Source: Lottia gigantea (Eukaryota; Mollusca; Gastropoda; Lottiidae). Taken from it: a stretch of DNA of 64,000 nucleotides. The stretch lies in NCBI RefSeq assembly GCF_000327385.1, contig NW_008708458.1, positions 63,282-127,281 on the forward strand. Reading direction: 5' to 3'. The position numbers were made by a program, and so were the translations under genes. The notes beneath the pieces were generated by a model, which worked only from the letters and a program-made list of their open reading frames with translations, was not told where the DNA came from and did no database searches. Below, one piece after another: positions 11,199-22,720 of the stretch (its first letter is position 1; every line of letters begins with the position of its first letter).

Positions 11199-11222
11199 TA
11201 AATCAAAATATATCTTTACATA

Positions 11223-14200
11223 ATGTCAAACCAAATCATTAAGCCACACAGTGATCCTCTTAGCTCGAATTCACCCACAAATGAAGGAAATCTAAACCAA
11301 ACTCAAAACCATGTCCATAGCCAAATGCAGGAAGTCCATAGTTTTACTCCGGTTAAACTTGCTGATACCTTCCGTAGACTGGTGTTTACAATGGAAAAGG
11401 GCAATACTATTATGCAAGGTTGTACTAATGCCGTATCCAACTTGAATCAAAAGGTTGCGCCAGAGCAAAAACAATTTCTTGGTGATCGAAAAGATAAGGT
11501 TTGTTTACATTTTTGTATGTTGACAATTTTGTAACCTACAACATAACAGAGGAAGAGGTTAGGATAATCATTGATACAGTGAAGAGTGAATGATAGACTT
11601 ATATACATCAGTACAAACGAAAAAAGGTCTAATAAGACAGTCAGGGAAATGTCCAATTACCACCGCAATTTTTGCAGAGATAAAAGCTCCGGCCCTTCGT
11701 AGTATGTTGCCAATCAGATAAGAAAAGAGCCTTATTACAAATAGTTCTAAAAACTTTTCACGTCTGGGTGTTGAATTACTTGAGGCGGTTTGATTTTAAT
11801 ATTTTACTTTACTTCAAATTTTCCATAGTCGTTGTGTCATAATATTTTTCAGGTGACAGTAGAACTGAAATGTTCCTTTTTGCAAATCTTAAACATCGAC
11901 ACAGTAGGTCAGTGTTTTGAGGCTGAAGTTTTTGTTCAAGCGAAATGGCAAGAACCAGCCTTACAAAAGGCGGCAGAGCTAAATGTATGATTATTTCACA
12001 AAATAACAGTAAATATTTACTTCTACGTCTACGTCATGAGAATCTCAATATGCAAATTTAGGTACTTTGAAAATATATAATTGCTGAAAGTGTTAAATAA
12101 TCTGCAGAAATGTCAACTTTTTATGGCGACTCGGGCGTCTCTAGTGGTCTAGAGAATCAGCGAACTGAACAAGTGGTTTATATTTTACGAAATTCTATCG
12201 ATTGACCTTAAGAGTTCCAAGACAAATGCTGGGCATCAGCGGCGAACTAGACGACAACGCACTATGAATACTTCCCAGTGGCGGCACCAGCCTCTTCAGA
12301 CTGGAGGTATAAATAAGCGGCAGACTGACTTAGAAAACTGTCTAGGTTCAAATTGAAAATGTTGCATCTCTGTGGAAGCTCGTAGTTGCGAGCCTTACAT
12401 TAATCCTATAAAAGATTTCATGCCCAAGACAATTTTTGAAAAATAGAATTGATTTGGACACATATTTTAACGCATCTTTCTACCAAACGTACAATGCTCA
12501 CTGGGATAATGAAACTTCTTTTTCTTTTGTAGGATAAAAGCATGTACGATCCTAAGGAACACTGGATACCACGAATGACTATTTTAAATGCAAATGGAGA
12601 TTTAACATTCAATAGACGAAATTTTTCAGTACATTTTAATCAAAAGGGTTACAAATATCCAGTTGTTACCTTACTTTGGAGATTTAAAGGCAAATTTCGA
12701 GAAAATTTGGAGTTGGAACATTTCCCTTTTGACGTTCAGGTTTTTAAATGTTTTATATCCAAATTACTATTTTAGCATTATATTTCAGGTTATTATATTA
12801 AAGGGCAAGACCGGTTTATTTTCAACGTGAAGAATTGCGCTAATTATGCGTAGAACTATATCTAAACCCATTATATATTTTCTACAAATTTATCTAAAGT
12901 TTTCTATTATAATTGATACTAGGCCGATGATTTCTCGTGAATGGTTTCTTAGCTTCTTCCGAGACTACGGACATGCGCAGAATCTTTTGTTCACAAGTGC
13001 CGACGAATTTTCGATCAGAAATATAAAAATTAACTTTGTTAGTGTACCTCTTCGGTTGGTACATGTACATTATGGATTATTATAATAATGATTCCGGTCG
13101 GAAATATATGTAGTTAACGCTGATTGGTTCAATTGGCCCAATCAAAATCGAGTTCTCATAATCATAAATATCTAAAAATAACGTGCTCACAATTGGGTAG
13201 TCGCTATTTTCCAGAATTGTAAAAATGGAGGCGGCGAGATTTAAAACGCTAGCGTAATCGTTTAAGAATTCTTTTATCGATTGTGAAGACCACAAAAATT
13301 CATTGGAAAAAACGGTCTAGCCCTTTAAGTAGTATGGACACAATGCAATCGTATCTACTGTGCCTGACAATAACCTCGTATTAGACAACTTCCGTCCGCC
13401 ATTGTTGACATCTGACCAGTCTCTGACACCCAGACGTCTCCTGTCTACGAGACTAGTCTTCAAGGGAGATAACTAACATCTAGCGAACTATTAAACTATT
13501 ATTAAACTACTAACAATTAAAGATTTTCTTCCATCTGCATTCAAGCGGGAATGACCACCGTAGATACGATTGTGCGATTGTCATTGACAGTGATAAAGGT
13601 CAATAATTACCAACCAGATCAAAGTTAATCTTTTAAAACACATAATTCCACAGGCATTCCCTTTGCGGAGTCCAATAGTTAAATAAAAGTTAGTCCGGAT
13701 TTGTATTTAATTTATTCAATCAATTAAAGGTATACTACCTCTTAGGATGACCAACCAGTTGACCTACCTGGTGTCAACACCCCCTATAATCCAATAAATC
13801 TATAAGAATAAGTAATAATTTATCAAACTAGGTTGGATTTGTTGCAAATAATTACTCAATTTAATGGATATATCGTATTTTCTATCAGATGGCGCCTGGT
13901 AAGTCCAACTGATATATACTGTAACACATAAGACTATCATAACATTTATTCTTGGTCAGCTGTCTACAGGTTACAACATTACTATCAGGTTACAACATCT
14001 AACTAATAGGTTACAACATCTAGGTTATCTTGGTCATGTGGTCAAGAGGACAAACCACCTTCTTTTTCTTTTTTTTTTTATTTATTCTTAGCTGTTCACT
14101 TGGGGAAAGATCATCTACGTGATCTTTTGCCGGTCTCTTTCAGCGTGAGGATCATTCTTCTTTCTGATTGGTTAAAACCAAATATAAATATTTCAGCATT

Positions 14201-17200
14201 AGGATAATCCTCATTTCTGATTTGTTAAAGCCTAATCTAGCAATCTGATTGGAGGATAGGACTTCTTTCATGTTGGTTGTTGATTGGCTAGGTCTCTGAC
14301 AATGAGAACGCCGACATTGCCTTGTCCCAGAAACACAAAGTATAATCTTGTTGTATAAGTTAATTTACCTGCGCTCAGAACAAAGAGGGATAAGTGTCAG
14401 GGCCGCAAGGTGTTAATAACTTTAGACATAGATGTAAATGCTGCGTGGGGACTGACAAAAGAAGTTTAATCAAGTTATTAATTGGCTTTCAATGCAAGCT
14501 ATTAGCACCTGCCCTTATCCATCCTAATGATACCTTGTGTAACAATACTCTCAATGACCAAGTCAATTTTAGTCTGCAAATCTAGTATTCTTTTAAAAAC
14601 CTTATTTATGCAAAGATAGTTTTTTGTTTCGTATGGCTTTAAAGTTTAAACTGTACGACTCAAATTGTCTGATTTCATATTTTGAGATTGTAAACTGGGT
14701 GTTTACGTTTTGAAATTTCTATGGAGTTATTTCTAGATAGTTATCTACAGATTTGTAAGTTTCTAACTGATTTCACAGATACATTTAGTATTGCTGATTA
14801 GAAGATTGAATTGAAATTAATTGGATTATGTGCAATTGACAGAAAATGTCAATCCTGTCTCCAACATAAAAAGTGGTTAAGATTCTTTAAGAAACTTAGA
14901 TTAAGTATGGATGGTATCAGACGTTCTATATTCAATGTGACATTTTGTTTTACTTTAATCCTTTATATCCACGTCACACCGAACTGCGGCCATTTGCGAT
15001 CTTAAAGCGATTAAAAATGTACTTGATCGCCGGCACAAGTGAAACATTACGAGAAAGAGATCCTATCCACTTGCGACATAAAATACTATATTACCTTACA
15101 AAGGCACGTTTCTAATAATATCTATTATTTTGTTTATGGAGGTGTTAAGACACTTGTCTAAAGATATTCTCGATTCCATGGCTATTATTGGCACAATGGT
15201 CCCCACCGTACCGTCGCCATAGCACCTTAGTAGGGACGCCTTTTAAGTGTCGGGGCTATTAAATTTGTGTCTTTTGTGTGTATATAATGTAGACCGGAAC
15301 TGGGTAGAATTTTAATCTGAAAAGTGTTATGGATAAATGTTAATATTTCAGCTAAGAATTTTTAATTTTTCAGGATCTAACAATTCAATTATCAACAGAA
15401 AGGTCGGCCGATGAAGTTGATTTTATCGAAGATCAACAGGTTCTTTCTACAGTAAATACCGGAACGTTTCAGAATTCTGGAGAATGGAACATATACGAAC
15501 ATGTTGAAACATTCAAAGATTCAACAACAAGGGAATATGTTAGTTCGACCGTCCATCCGATTTTATTCGCCCAATGCCGAGTCAAGAGAAAATTCGGGTT
15601 TTATATGTGGAATATTGCTTTCATCGTGGTATGTATTCTTATCCGTGAACACTCTCATGGTTTTATTTTCACCGTTTTCGTGTAAATAGTTGTAATCTCA
15701 CAAGATGTAAACCGACCACTCCCTCCTTTGGCCCGTTTACAAGAGATGGATTTCAGCGTTTACGTTATATAAGCGATTTTGTATACGTTTGAAGCTTGTA
15801 GTTGTAAAACAGTGTGTTTATTTCAGTATAATCAAAATTTGACACTCTTACCAAAAGTCAAGCAAATTTAAGCAAATCTTCCTGTGATCGATTCAAATGA
15901 AATGAATATCTGTCTTTTCAGGCATTAATTTCAAATTATACATTTTTAATGGGGACAGAAGAACCAGATAAGGTAGATAGGATGTATAATAATGCCACAT
16001 TGTTAATGACTGCTTTCGTTTTTAGAATGTCTATTACCCAAACCTTACCTGCCATATCGTATCTTACTTATTTGGTAAGTATTACAAATAGACTAAACAG
16101 ACAATTTTCATTGAAAACTAACTGCTTCGTTCTTTACATTTTCACTTATATAACTTAATTTTCAAATCGAGTCGAGGAAAAGTAGCCGTGATGAAGCACT
16201 TGATAATATTAAGTTGGCGGGGTGATTGTTCTTAATCTAATGTTTTCATCAATAACGTAAAGTAGATCATATACTAATAAATAAGTTTATTGTCTAATTA
16301 ATGTCACGTAATGTGCGTTGATCATAGCATCACGAATCAATAAGAAGGGTAGTTTATATTTACAATTCGGAAAAACATCTCAATAAAATTCTGAAGTTCT
16401 GCTACTATACTCCATAAAAACGTATTTAACCTGTTAAAGTGGACCCGATAGTACCCGGATGTGCAAAAAATATCGACTGTAGATGGTGTTCTAGAAAATG
16501 TCGGTAGGATATAATTCTTTGTTACTCTATTGAAACTTATTAAACTTTTTCAGGATGTTTATGTGATAGTCTCCTTGGTGTTTCATTGCCTACAGATTGC
16601 TGAAAATTCTTTGATGGCCTGTCTCAGCAGGCATATTAGTAGAGAAGAGCTTTATGATTGGGATATTTTCTGTATTTCAATTTTTGGTGTCATTTATTTC
16701 TTATTCCATATCATGTTCCTGGTATATATCTACCTAACGGTGAGTATCATTTCTGTGAGGAAAATATTAGCAGATACTGAAATTCAGACGACCATCATTC
16801 ACAGACTAAATGTTCAGTACCTCCTTCACTTACTGAATGTAATATGATTACTGGTGAATAAATGAATGTTCAATATCTACTGGTGACTGAATGTTAAATA
16901 TATACTAGTGACTGAATGTTAAATATATACTAGTGACTGAATGTTCAAGCTCGACTAGGGACTGAATGTTCAATAGATATATTGGTGACTGACTGCTCAG
17001 TAATGTTCAATGTCGACTGAATTTTAAATATATATATATACTCTGGTGACTGAATGTTCAGACACGACTGGTGACGGAATGTACAGTATCTAATGGTGAC
17101 TGAATGTTCAATATCTACTGGTGACTGAATGTGCAATATCTACTGGTGATTGAATATTCAGTATCTACTAGTGGCTGAATGTTCAATATACAAACTGGTG

Positions 17201-18736
17201 ACTGAATGTACAGTATCTAATGGTGACTAAATGTTCAATATATACTGGTGACTGAATATTCAATATCGACTGGTGATTGAATGTACAATATGTACTGGTT
17301 ACTGAATGTTCAGTATATACTGGTGACTGAATGTTAAGTATCTGCTGGTGATTAAATGTTTGGTATGTATTAATTGAATGTTTAGTATCCATGTTGAGTG
17401 GATGTTCAGTATCTATTAGTGAATGAATGTTCCATAACTACTGATGACTAAATGTTATTCAGCCGTCAGTCATGGTATTTAAAGGGCTTATAAAGCGGTT
17501 TCCTAGCCTTTTATGTGCATTTGACTTCTATTTTGGACATTCCAATTCTTCCAAAGAAAGAGTTAACCGAAAATGACACAGCTTCCACAAGAGAATTTGT
17601 AACCAACCTACCACCATAAGGACTCACTCCACTAATTCATTTACCATCTCTTCCCATGTCATGTTACACGAAATTCAACCTTCTACAACTTTTTCTAGAA
17701 ATCTCCCTGAAAGCTTTCCAATATATCGAATGAAAGCCTGACCAATCCTTAATGTCTCCTAAAAAATTAAATACATGATGACCCTGAAAATTTTGAGCTA
17801 CCAAAATTGAAAGTAGACTAGCGTTCAAACGTTGTAAAGATTTGACAAGTAACTTTAATGTGTTTGTACCCCAATGTGAACATGAACAGGAACAATTCTA
17901 ATTATATTATATGTTTATAATTTCAGGCTTACAGAAGAAGAAGGTTGATGGAACAAAAGGACAGATTATATCAGGTGAGATAGCTGTCGTCTCAAAGGAC
18001 TACTATATCTAAAGACCGAACTATTTGCAGGTGCAGTGAGATCTTAAACAAATTCAAAGATACTGATGTTTCGATTAACTGTTTTTGATTATTACTCTCG
18101 ATTCCATGTATCAAGATCAGTTACTTATCGTCATAGAGGGTTAAGTTTTCCTTGCAATAACAAAAACTTTATAAAGTGTAGAATCCACAAGTGCCGTTCA
18201 ATTTTTAAATGAACAGGGCGACACCCGAAAGTCTTTCAAGACATATTGGTTTCGATAGACGATAGGCACGTTTTTTAATGCAGCTATTCCCTGACAACCC
18301 ACTCTCTCCATTATCCATCAATTTAAATTACTACAGCCGATTTTGATGATTATTTAGATCTTTGTCAATTGCTTGACATTACTTGGCATAAAAAGCACAT
18401 AATTTCTCAGCGTTCGACATGTATGTTATCTTGATTATCTTTTTGTATAGATTTTAGCAAAAAAATGGAAACAATATTGTTAGTTCCTAGCTATAATAAT
18501 TGTCATCACTAATGCTTTATTTTCATGAAACGAAACATTTTAGAGACTATTATGTTCAATATAATTGTAAGATTGTTTCTTGTTCTGGCGTCCATAATTA
18601 GATATATTAAGGATAGTGATGTTTAATGGTTTATTTTCAGGCTAAAAGACGTCATTTAGAAAGATACGGAGTTATGATGAAACCAAACCAAGCTGATGCT
18701 TTAGCCATTAAAATTAGCCAACTAAAGTTTCAATGA
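11223..18736 (+). CDS. Cys-less pentameric ligand-gated ion channel-like protein B (complete, 8 exons, 450 aa)
   Basis: Exons: 11223-11498, 11853-11984, 12533-12739, 15374-15628, 15922-16074, 16554-16739, 17927-17974, 18641-18736, all phase 0. Residues 1-40 are Ser/Asn/Gln/Pro-rich. Residues 45-92 are a predicted helix conserved in all copies. Residues 93-273 are the ligand-binding-type domain, with W124 (KWQEP), W147 (HWIPRM) and FPFDVQ 200-205. The Cys-loop positions are Glu and Leu, so there is no disulfide. RVKRK 274-278 precedes M1. M2 is about 309-333: Asp at -1', Tyr 2', Met 9', Arg 15', Pro333. M3 is about 344-366, the loop about 12 residues, and M4 about 379-403. A basic 47-residue tail follows. 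There is no signal peptide, and an in-frame TAA at 11199-11201 excludes a near-upstream extension. Superfamily membership is firm. Ligand, ion and membrane are unknown. A possible AATAAA lies at 18906. Confidence 0.85.
12797..13328. mobile_element. MITE with TTAAAGGGC...GCCCTTTAA termini in intron 3 of gene B
   Basis: The left terminus TTAAAGGGCAAGACCGGTTT is the near reverse complement of the right terminus AAAACGGTCTAGCCCTTTAA. The element is about 530 bp and non-coding. It is absent from the corresponding introns of C and D, so it arrived after the duplications. ORFs inside it are not genes. Confidence 0.7.
14800..14950 (+). pseudogene. Zinc-finger-like coding relic in intron 3 of gene B
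   Basis: Reading CAIDRKCQSCLQHKKWLRFF then KKLRLSMDGIRRS. The cysteine spacing C-x5-C-x2-C with ...KWLR...LSMDGIR recalls the second zinc finger and post-finger helix of nuclear-receptor DNA-binding domains. It has fewer residues between the cysteines than usual and lacks the first finger. Nearly the same sequence and frame occurs in gene C intron 3. It has no recognisable splice context joining it to the channel. It is probably an old captured exon fragment. The family call is tentative. Confidence 0.3.
16845..17465 (+). repeat. 25-bp minisatellite in intron 6 of gene B
   Basis: About 22 degenerate units of GTGACTGAATGTTCAATATC plus TACTG. The array starts about 105 bp after the exon 6 donor. 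It is the same unit and place as in genes A and C. ORFs on the minus strand here are repeats read through. Confidence 0.85.
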
Positions 18737-19579
18737 ATATCCTCGACTCCATCTTCACAATGCCAAGGTATTACAAACTTCGTTTTATACCTTGACTGCA
18801 ATAGCCACCTTTCTTGTATCACGGAAGTTAGTAAATACAGCGATTTGGTTAGATTGTACGTTAGCGAATACAGTCAACCAAGGCCTCGACATAAAGTCTG
18901 GAAACAATAAACAATAGTGTTTAAATTCGCTGAGGTACATACAAATCAAATCGTTGCATTCTATGATACAATAAGGGTGTCTAATGTCATCAAGACATAA
19001 GACGGAATTATGAATACCTTGACCATTGCAAAGATGTACCCAGTTTGGATAACTGCTTTACTTTTCATACACTTTAAAAACTTGTTGACAGCATTAAAAA
19101 AAAACCTACTTGCAGCATGACAGCATGAATTGGAAATCATCTACGAAGATTTTAAAAGAATTTGAAATAATAGTAATCTTATATAGTCATCAGATCTTCA
19201 ATTCTTCAATTTGTTGTGAAAGGAACCTAGGGGAACTGAGTCGATTTTCAATTCCATGACATTTATGAGAATGTTCGCTATAAATGTCTGGGCAGTATTT
19301 TAATGAAAATTACACCTACATATTTCTGTGATAGTTGTTGAATAATGTTATTGTTTTATTGCCTTGTTTGTGCTTCTTATTTGTAATATTTCTTAAATTC
19401 TACAAAGTGTTATAGTACGTTACAAATTAATATTGTCGTTTTTAATGGCACGTAATTAAATAATCTGTACTGTACTTCGTTCATCCATTTAAAGTGATAA
19501 ATTTACTAGTGAATCTAGTGAAACCAGTACCGGTACAAAAAAATCTAATAAAAATAAATAATATAAAGAAAGTGTTTTG

Positions 19580-20100
19580 GCGAACTAAATCTTGGGATAC
19601 CAAACCAAGATGATACTTACCAAACCAACGCATACCTACCAAACCGAAGTTTTACTTACCAAACTAAGATATAACTTACCAAACCATGGTATAAAGACCA
19701 AAGTGTAAGTTACCAAACAAAGGTGCGACTTATCAAACCAAAGTGTAACTTACTTAACTAAGGTACAACTTACCAAACCAAGATATTACTTATCAAACAA
19801 AGATATAACTCAGCAAAGTGTAACTCACTTTACAAATCAATGAATGGAGTTATACGTCCTACTTTTCTGCACCGTGTGAGCTAATGGAGACGGATGTCAA
19901 ACACAGGTGCAACTTACCAAACCAAATTGTAACTAACTTTACCTAGATACAACTTACTAAACCGAGATATAACTTACCAAGTTTTACTTACCAATTAAGG
20001 TATAAAGATCAAAGTTAAAGTTATCAAACAAAGATGAAAATTATCAAACCAAAGTGTGCCCAAGGTACAAGTTACCAAACGAAAGTGTAACGTAACTCGC
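19580..20100 (+). repeat. Degenerate minisatellite (TAACTTACCAAACCAAGGTA-like), 3' flank of gene B
   Basis: About 20 imperfect units of 22-26 bp built on ACTTACCAAACCAAG. A short SINE fragment lies inside (about 19842-19890). A related array lies inverted at 21370-22010 in the 3' flank of gene C, mirroring the inverted B/C duplication. Confidence 0.65.
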
Positions 20101-21369
20101 TAAACAAAGGTGAAATTTGTAGCGAAAACTAATAGCATTTCTGGTTTGATCTTTTTTGTGATAGTTTCCAAAGTGAATATATAAAACGCTGTTGCATAGC
20201 CGGAAGTGACATATGGCATATTGTGCAACGAATTTGTTTGGAGGCTGTAGAGTTTGTTTATTGCCTGATTTACCTCGAGTTTTCTTTTTAATATAAATTT
20301 TAACAAGATGTTTTGAATGCCATTGAAAAAATTTTATGTTGAAAAAATTCGCATGAAAATTTTCTGAAAGTTACAGGATATTGACAGACTGTCAATCTGT
20401 AAATCGAAAAAATGCATCATCATTTGTATACGCCGTTACCTTAGAGTGACGCACTTTCGTAAAATTTTAATAACTTTACCATTTTATGACTTTTAATGAC
20501 CTAGAAATTTTTAATGTAGAATGTCCTTGATCTTGTTCAATCTATAGATATGCTGATATTGGTTGAAAATTATTAACTTCCGGTTTAATAGACATCCGAA
20601 AATTTAACAAATATAGGGTTAGTCCTCTTTCCATCGATAATGTATCCTTAAGTATTTATTCCATATCGATTTGGTTATCATAATCTGAATGTACTTTTTA
20701 TTCTCTTTGAAATATATATCTTCATGGATGGTTTAAAACAATATTTCAAATCATTAAATTTAGCAGATGAAAAAAATGAAAAATCCATTGTTTTGTCAAT
20801 TTATGGTGTTAAAAACGATTGACCGGTGTTAAAGAGGGCTGATAATAAAACAGTTGATTTGACATTAGTCGTCTAACACACAGATTCCAAAACAGAGGTT
20901 GCACCAGTATTTTATGTAAAAATTATGTTAAATTGAATTGTTTAATTCCTTATTTGTGCTTTTAAACTCATTAATCTCAATTTTTTTCTGCAATCATGAA
21001 TTAGTGTCGCTAACAAAGAGCTATCACACATAATAATTACGTCAGTATTAAAACAACAGCAAAAGTTGAATATTTGGGAATAAAAACGCCAATACAAAGT
21101 ACTACGGCCAGTAAATATACATGAAATAGGCTTTAGACCAAACCAAGACGATATTGGGTTCACATAATGAATAATAACAAATCCAAATTCTTTCTAAATA
21201 GGAAGCACATTTTTCAAGTCTAGGTTTCAAAGTCCAGATTATCCACAAAAAAAATTTCTATTTGTCTTTATACTTTAAAGAATTTTGAGGTGACATTTCT
21301 GGAGTGCAATCATTTACTTGTTTTTTAAACGCACCAGGGTTGACAGCAAACTAGAATTTCCAATAGGTC
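20101..21369. other. Centre of the B/C inverted duplication; nothing recognised
   Basis: AT-rich spacer between the two mirrored arms. No gene, RNA or repeat could be supported, only short ORFs without recognisable content. Confidence 0.45.
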
Positions 21370-22010
21370 AAAATGCCATGGGTTTAGTAAGTTACATCTT
21401 GGTTTTATGAGTTACACCTTTTTTTGGTTATTTGTCGCACAGCTTTGTTTGGTAAGTAACATCATGATTTGGTATTTTGCTAAATCAAACCATGGTTAAG
21501 CAAGTTGTACCTCAGATTGGTAAACCATGGTTTAGAAAAATATACCCCAATGGCAAGCCACTTTATTTTTATCAAATTTCAAAATATGATTTTTATACGT
21601 GTTGGCCCCTAAATATGTGTCAGGATGCACTAAATCAATTCAATTTTTTGAACATTTTCTTGGGAGAACCCTCTCAGACGCCTTATGAGGGGTTTCCCTT
21701 TTTGTACCCACAGTTTCAAAGGCTAGCGCTGCCACTGTAAGTTTGATCATTTGCACCAAGATGTTATACTTTGTTAGTTACACCAGGATGCTCCTACTTA
21801 CACCAAGGTTTGATCATTTGCAGCAACATGCTATACTAGCTTTGACCAGTTACACCTAGAGTGTACCAGTTACACCTTTGTTTCGTGGAAGATAATCCGA
21901 GATAGTCAGTTAAACTTTGTTTCGAGCAGTATTCCAAGACGCTGCTGATTACACCTAGGTTTAGCTACTTACAACTAGAATGTGTCAGTTTCACCTAGGT
22001 TTCGTGCAAG
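21370..22010 (-). repeat. Degenerate minisatellite, inverted counterpart in the 3' flank of gene C
   Basis: Units such as GGTTTGGTAAGTTACATCTT and CAGTTACACCTAGG are reverse-complement relatives of the array at 19580-20100. The unit drifts along the array. ORFs over it, such as 21477-21740, are not supported. Confidence 0.55.
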
Positions 22011-22720
22011 ATTATTTATGGTGGTGTTGGTAATACCAGGTTTGGTCAGTTGTATCAACGAAGCCACTTATTTCGTTTCTCTTAATGTTTATCGTATGCA
22101 GTTAGAATTGACCAGCTTTCAATGTCATCGAATACACTTCTTTGCTCCGTTCGTTGTGTTCGTTATTATAAAGCGTGGCAATCAATCGAGTCCCATACCT
22201 TAGAAGAAATGACTTTAGTGCAAAATTGGGATATAGTGCTAAGTGGCAGTTCGGTGGAACTTTTTAAAAGAGGTCCCCTCAGTCTAATTAAAATTAGACC
22301 CTTTTTTAATTAGCTTTATTTTTGATATAGACACTTCAGTTAGGATCTAACGACAGCCCTCTTAAAGGTTCGTCAAAAAAAAACTTTTGATAAAATATTT
22401 ATTTCATTTATTTATTTAATAAATATTACAAATAACAAGCACAAACATGTCAACAAAGCAATAACATTATTCAACAACTATCACAAAGACATATATAGCG
22501 AACTATGTATCCGAAACAACAAATGGAAGAAATGTTGAAGATTTAATTACTATACGTCAATATAAGCTTACGATTATTTTAAATTCTCAGAAACCTGTGA
22601 TTTCCATTTCGAAGATTGAATCATGCTGCACACAGTTTTTATCTTATGCAGTCAGCATAATGTATGATGTATGAAATACCCACACAGGAGTCTAAAATAT
22701 TCACAGAAACTTCAGTTGAC

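Noticed and set aside
15501-15689. Extra ORFs overlapping channel exon 4 (also at 31773-32033 and 42833-43090)
   Set aside because: They are out-of-frame shadows of the 85-codon exon, whose frame 0 joins the neighbouring exons with consensus splice sites.
16945-17392. Minus-strand ORFs with repeated FNHQSILNIQSPVYIEH-like text
   Set aside because: Read-through of the intron 6 minisatellite of gene B.
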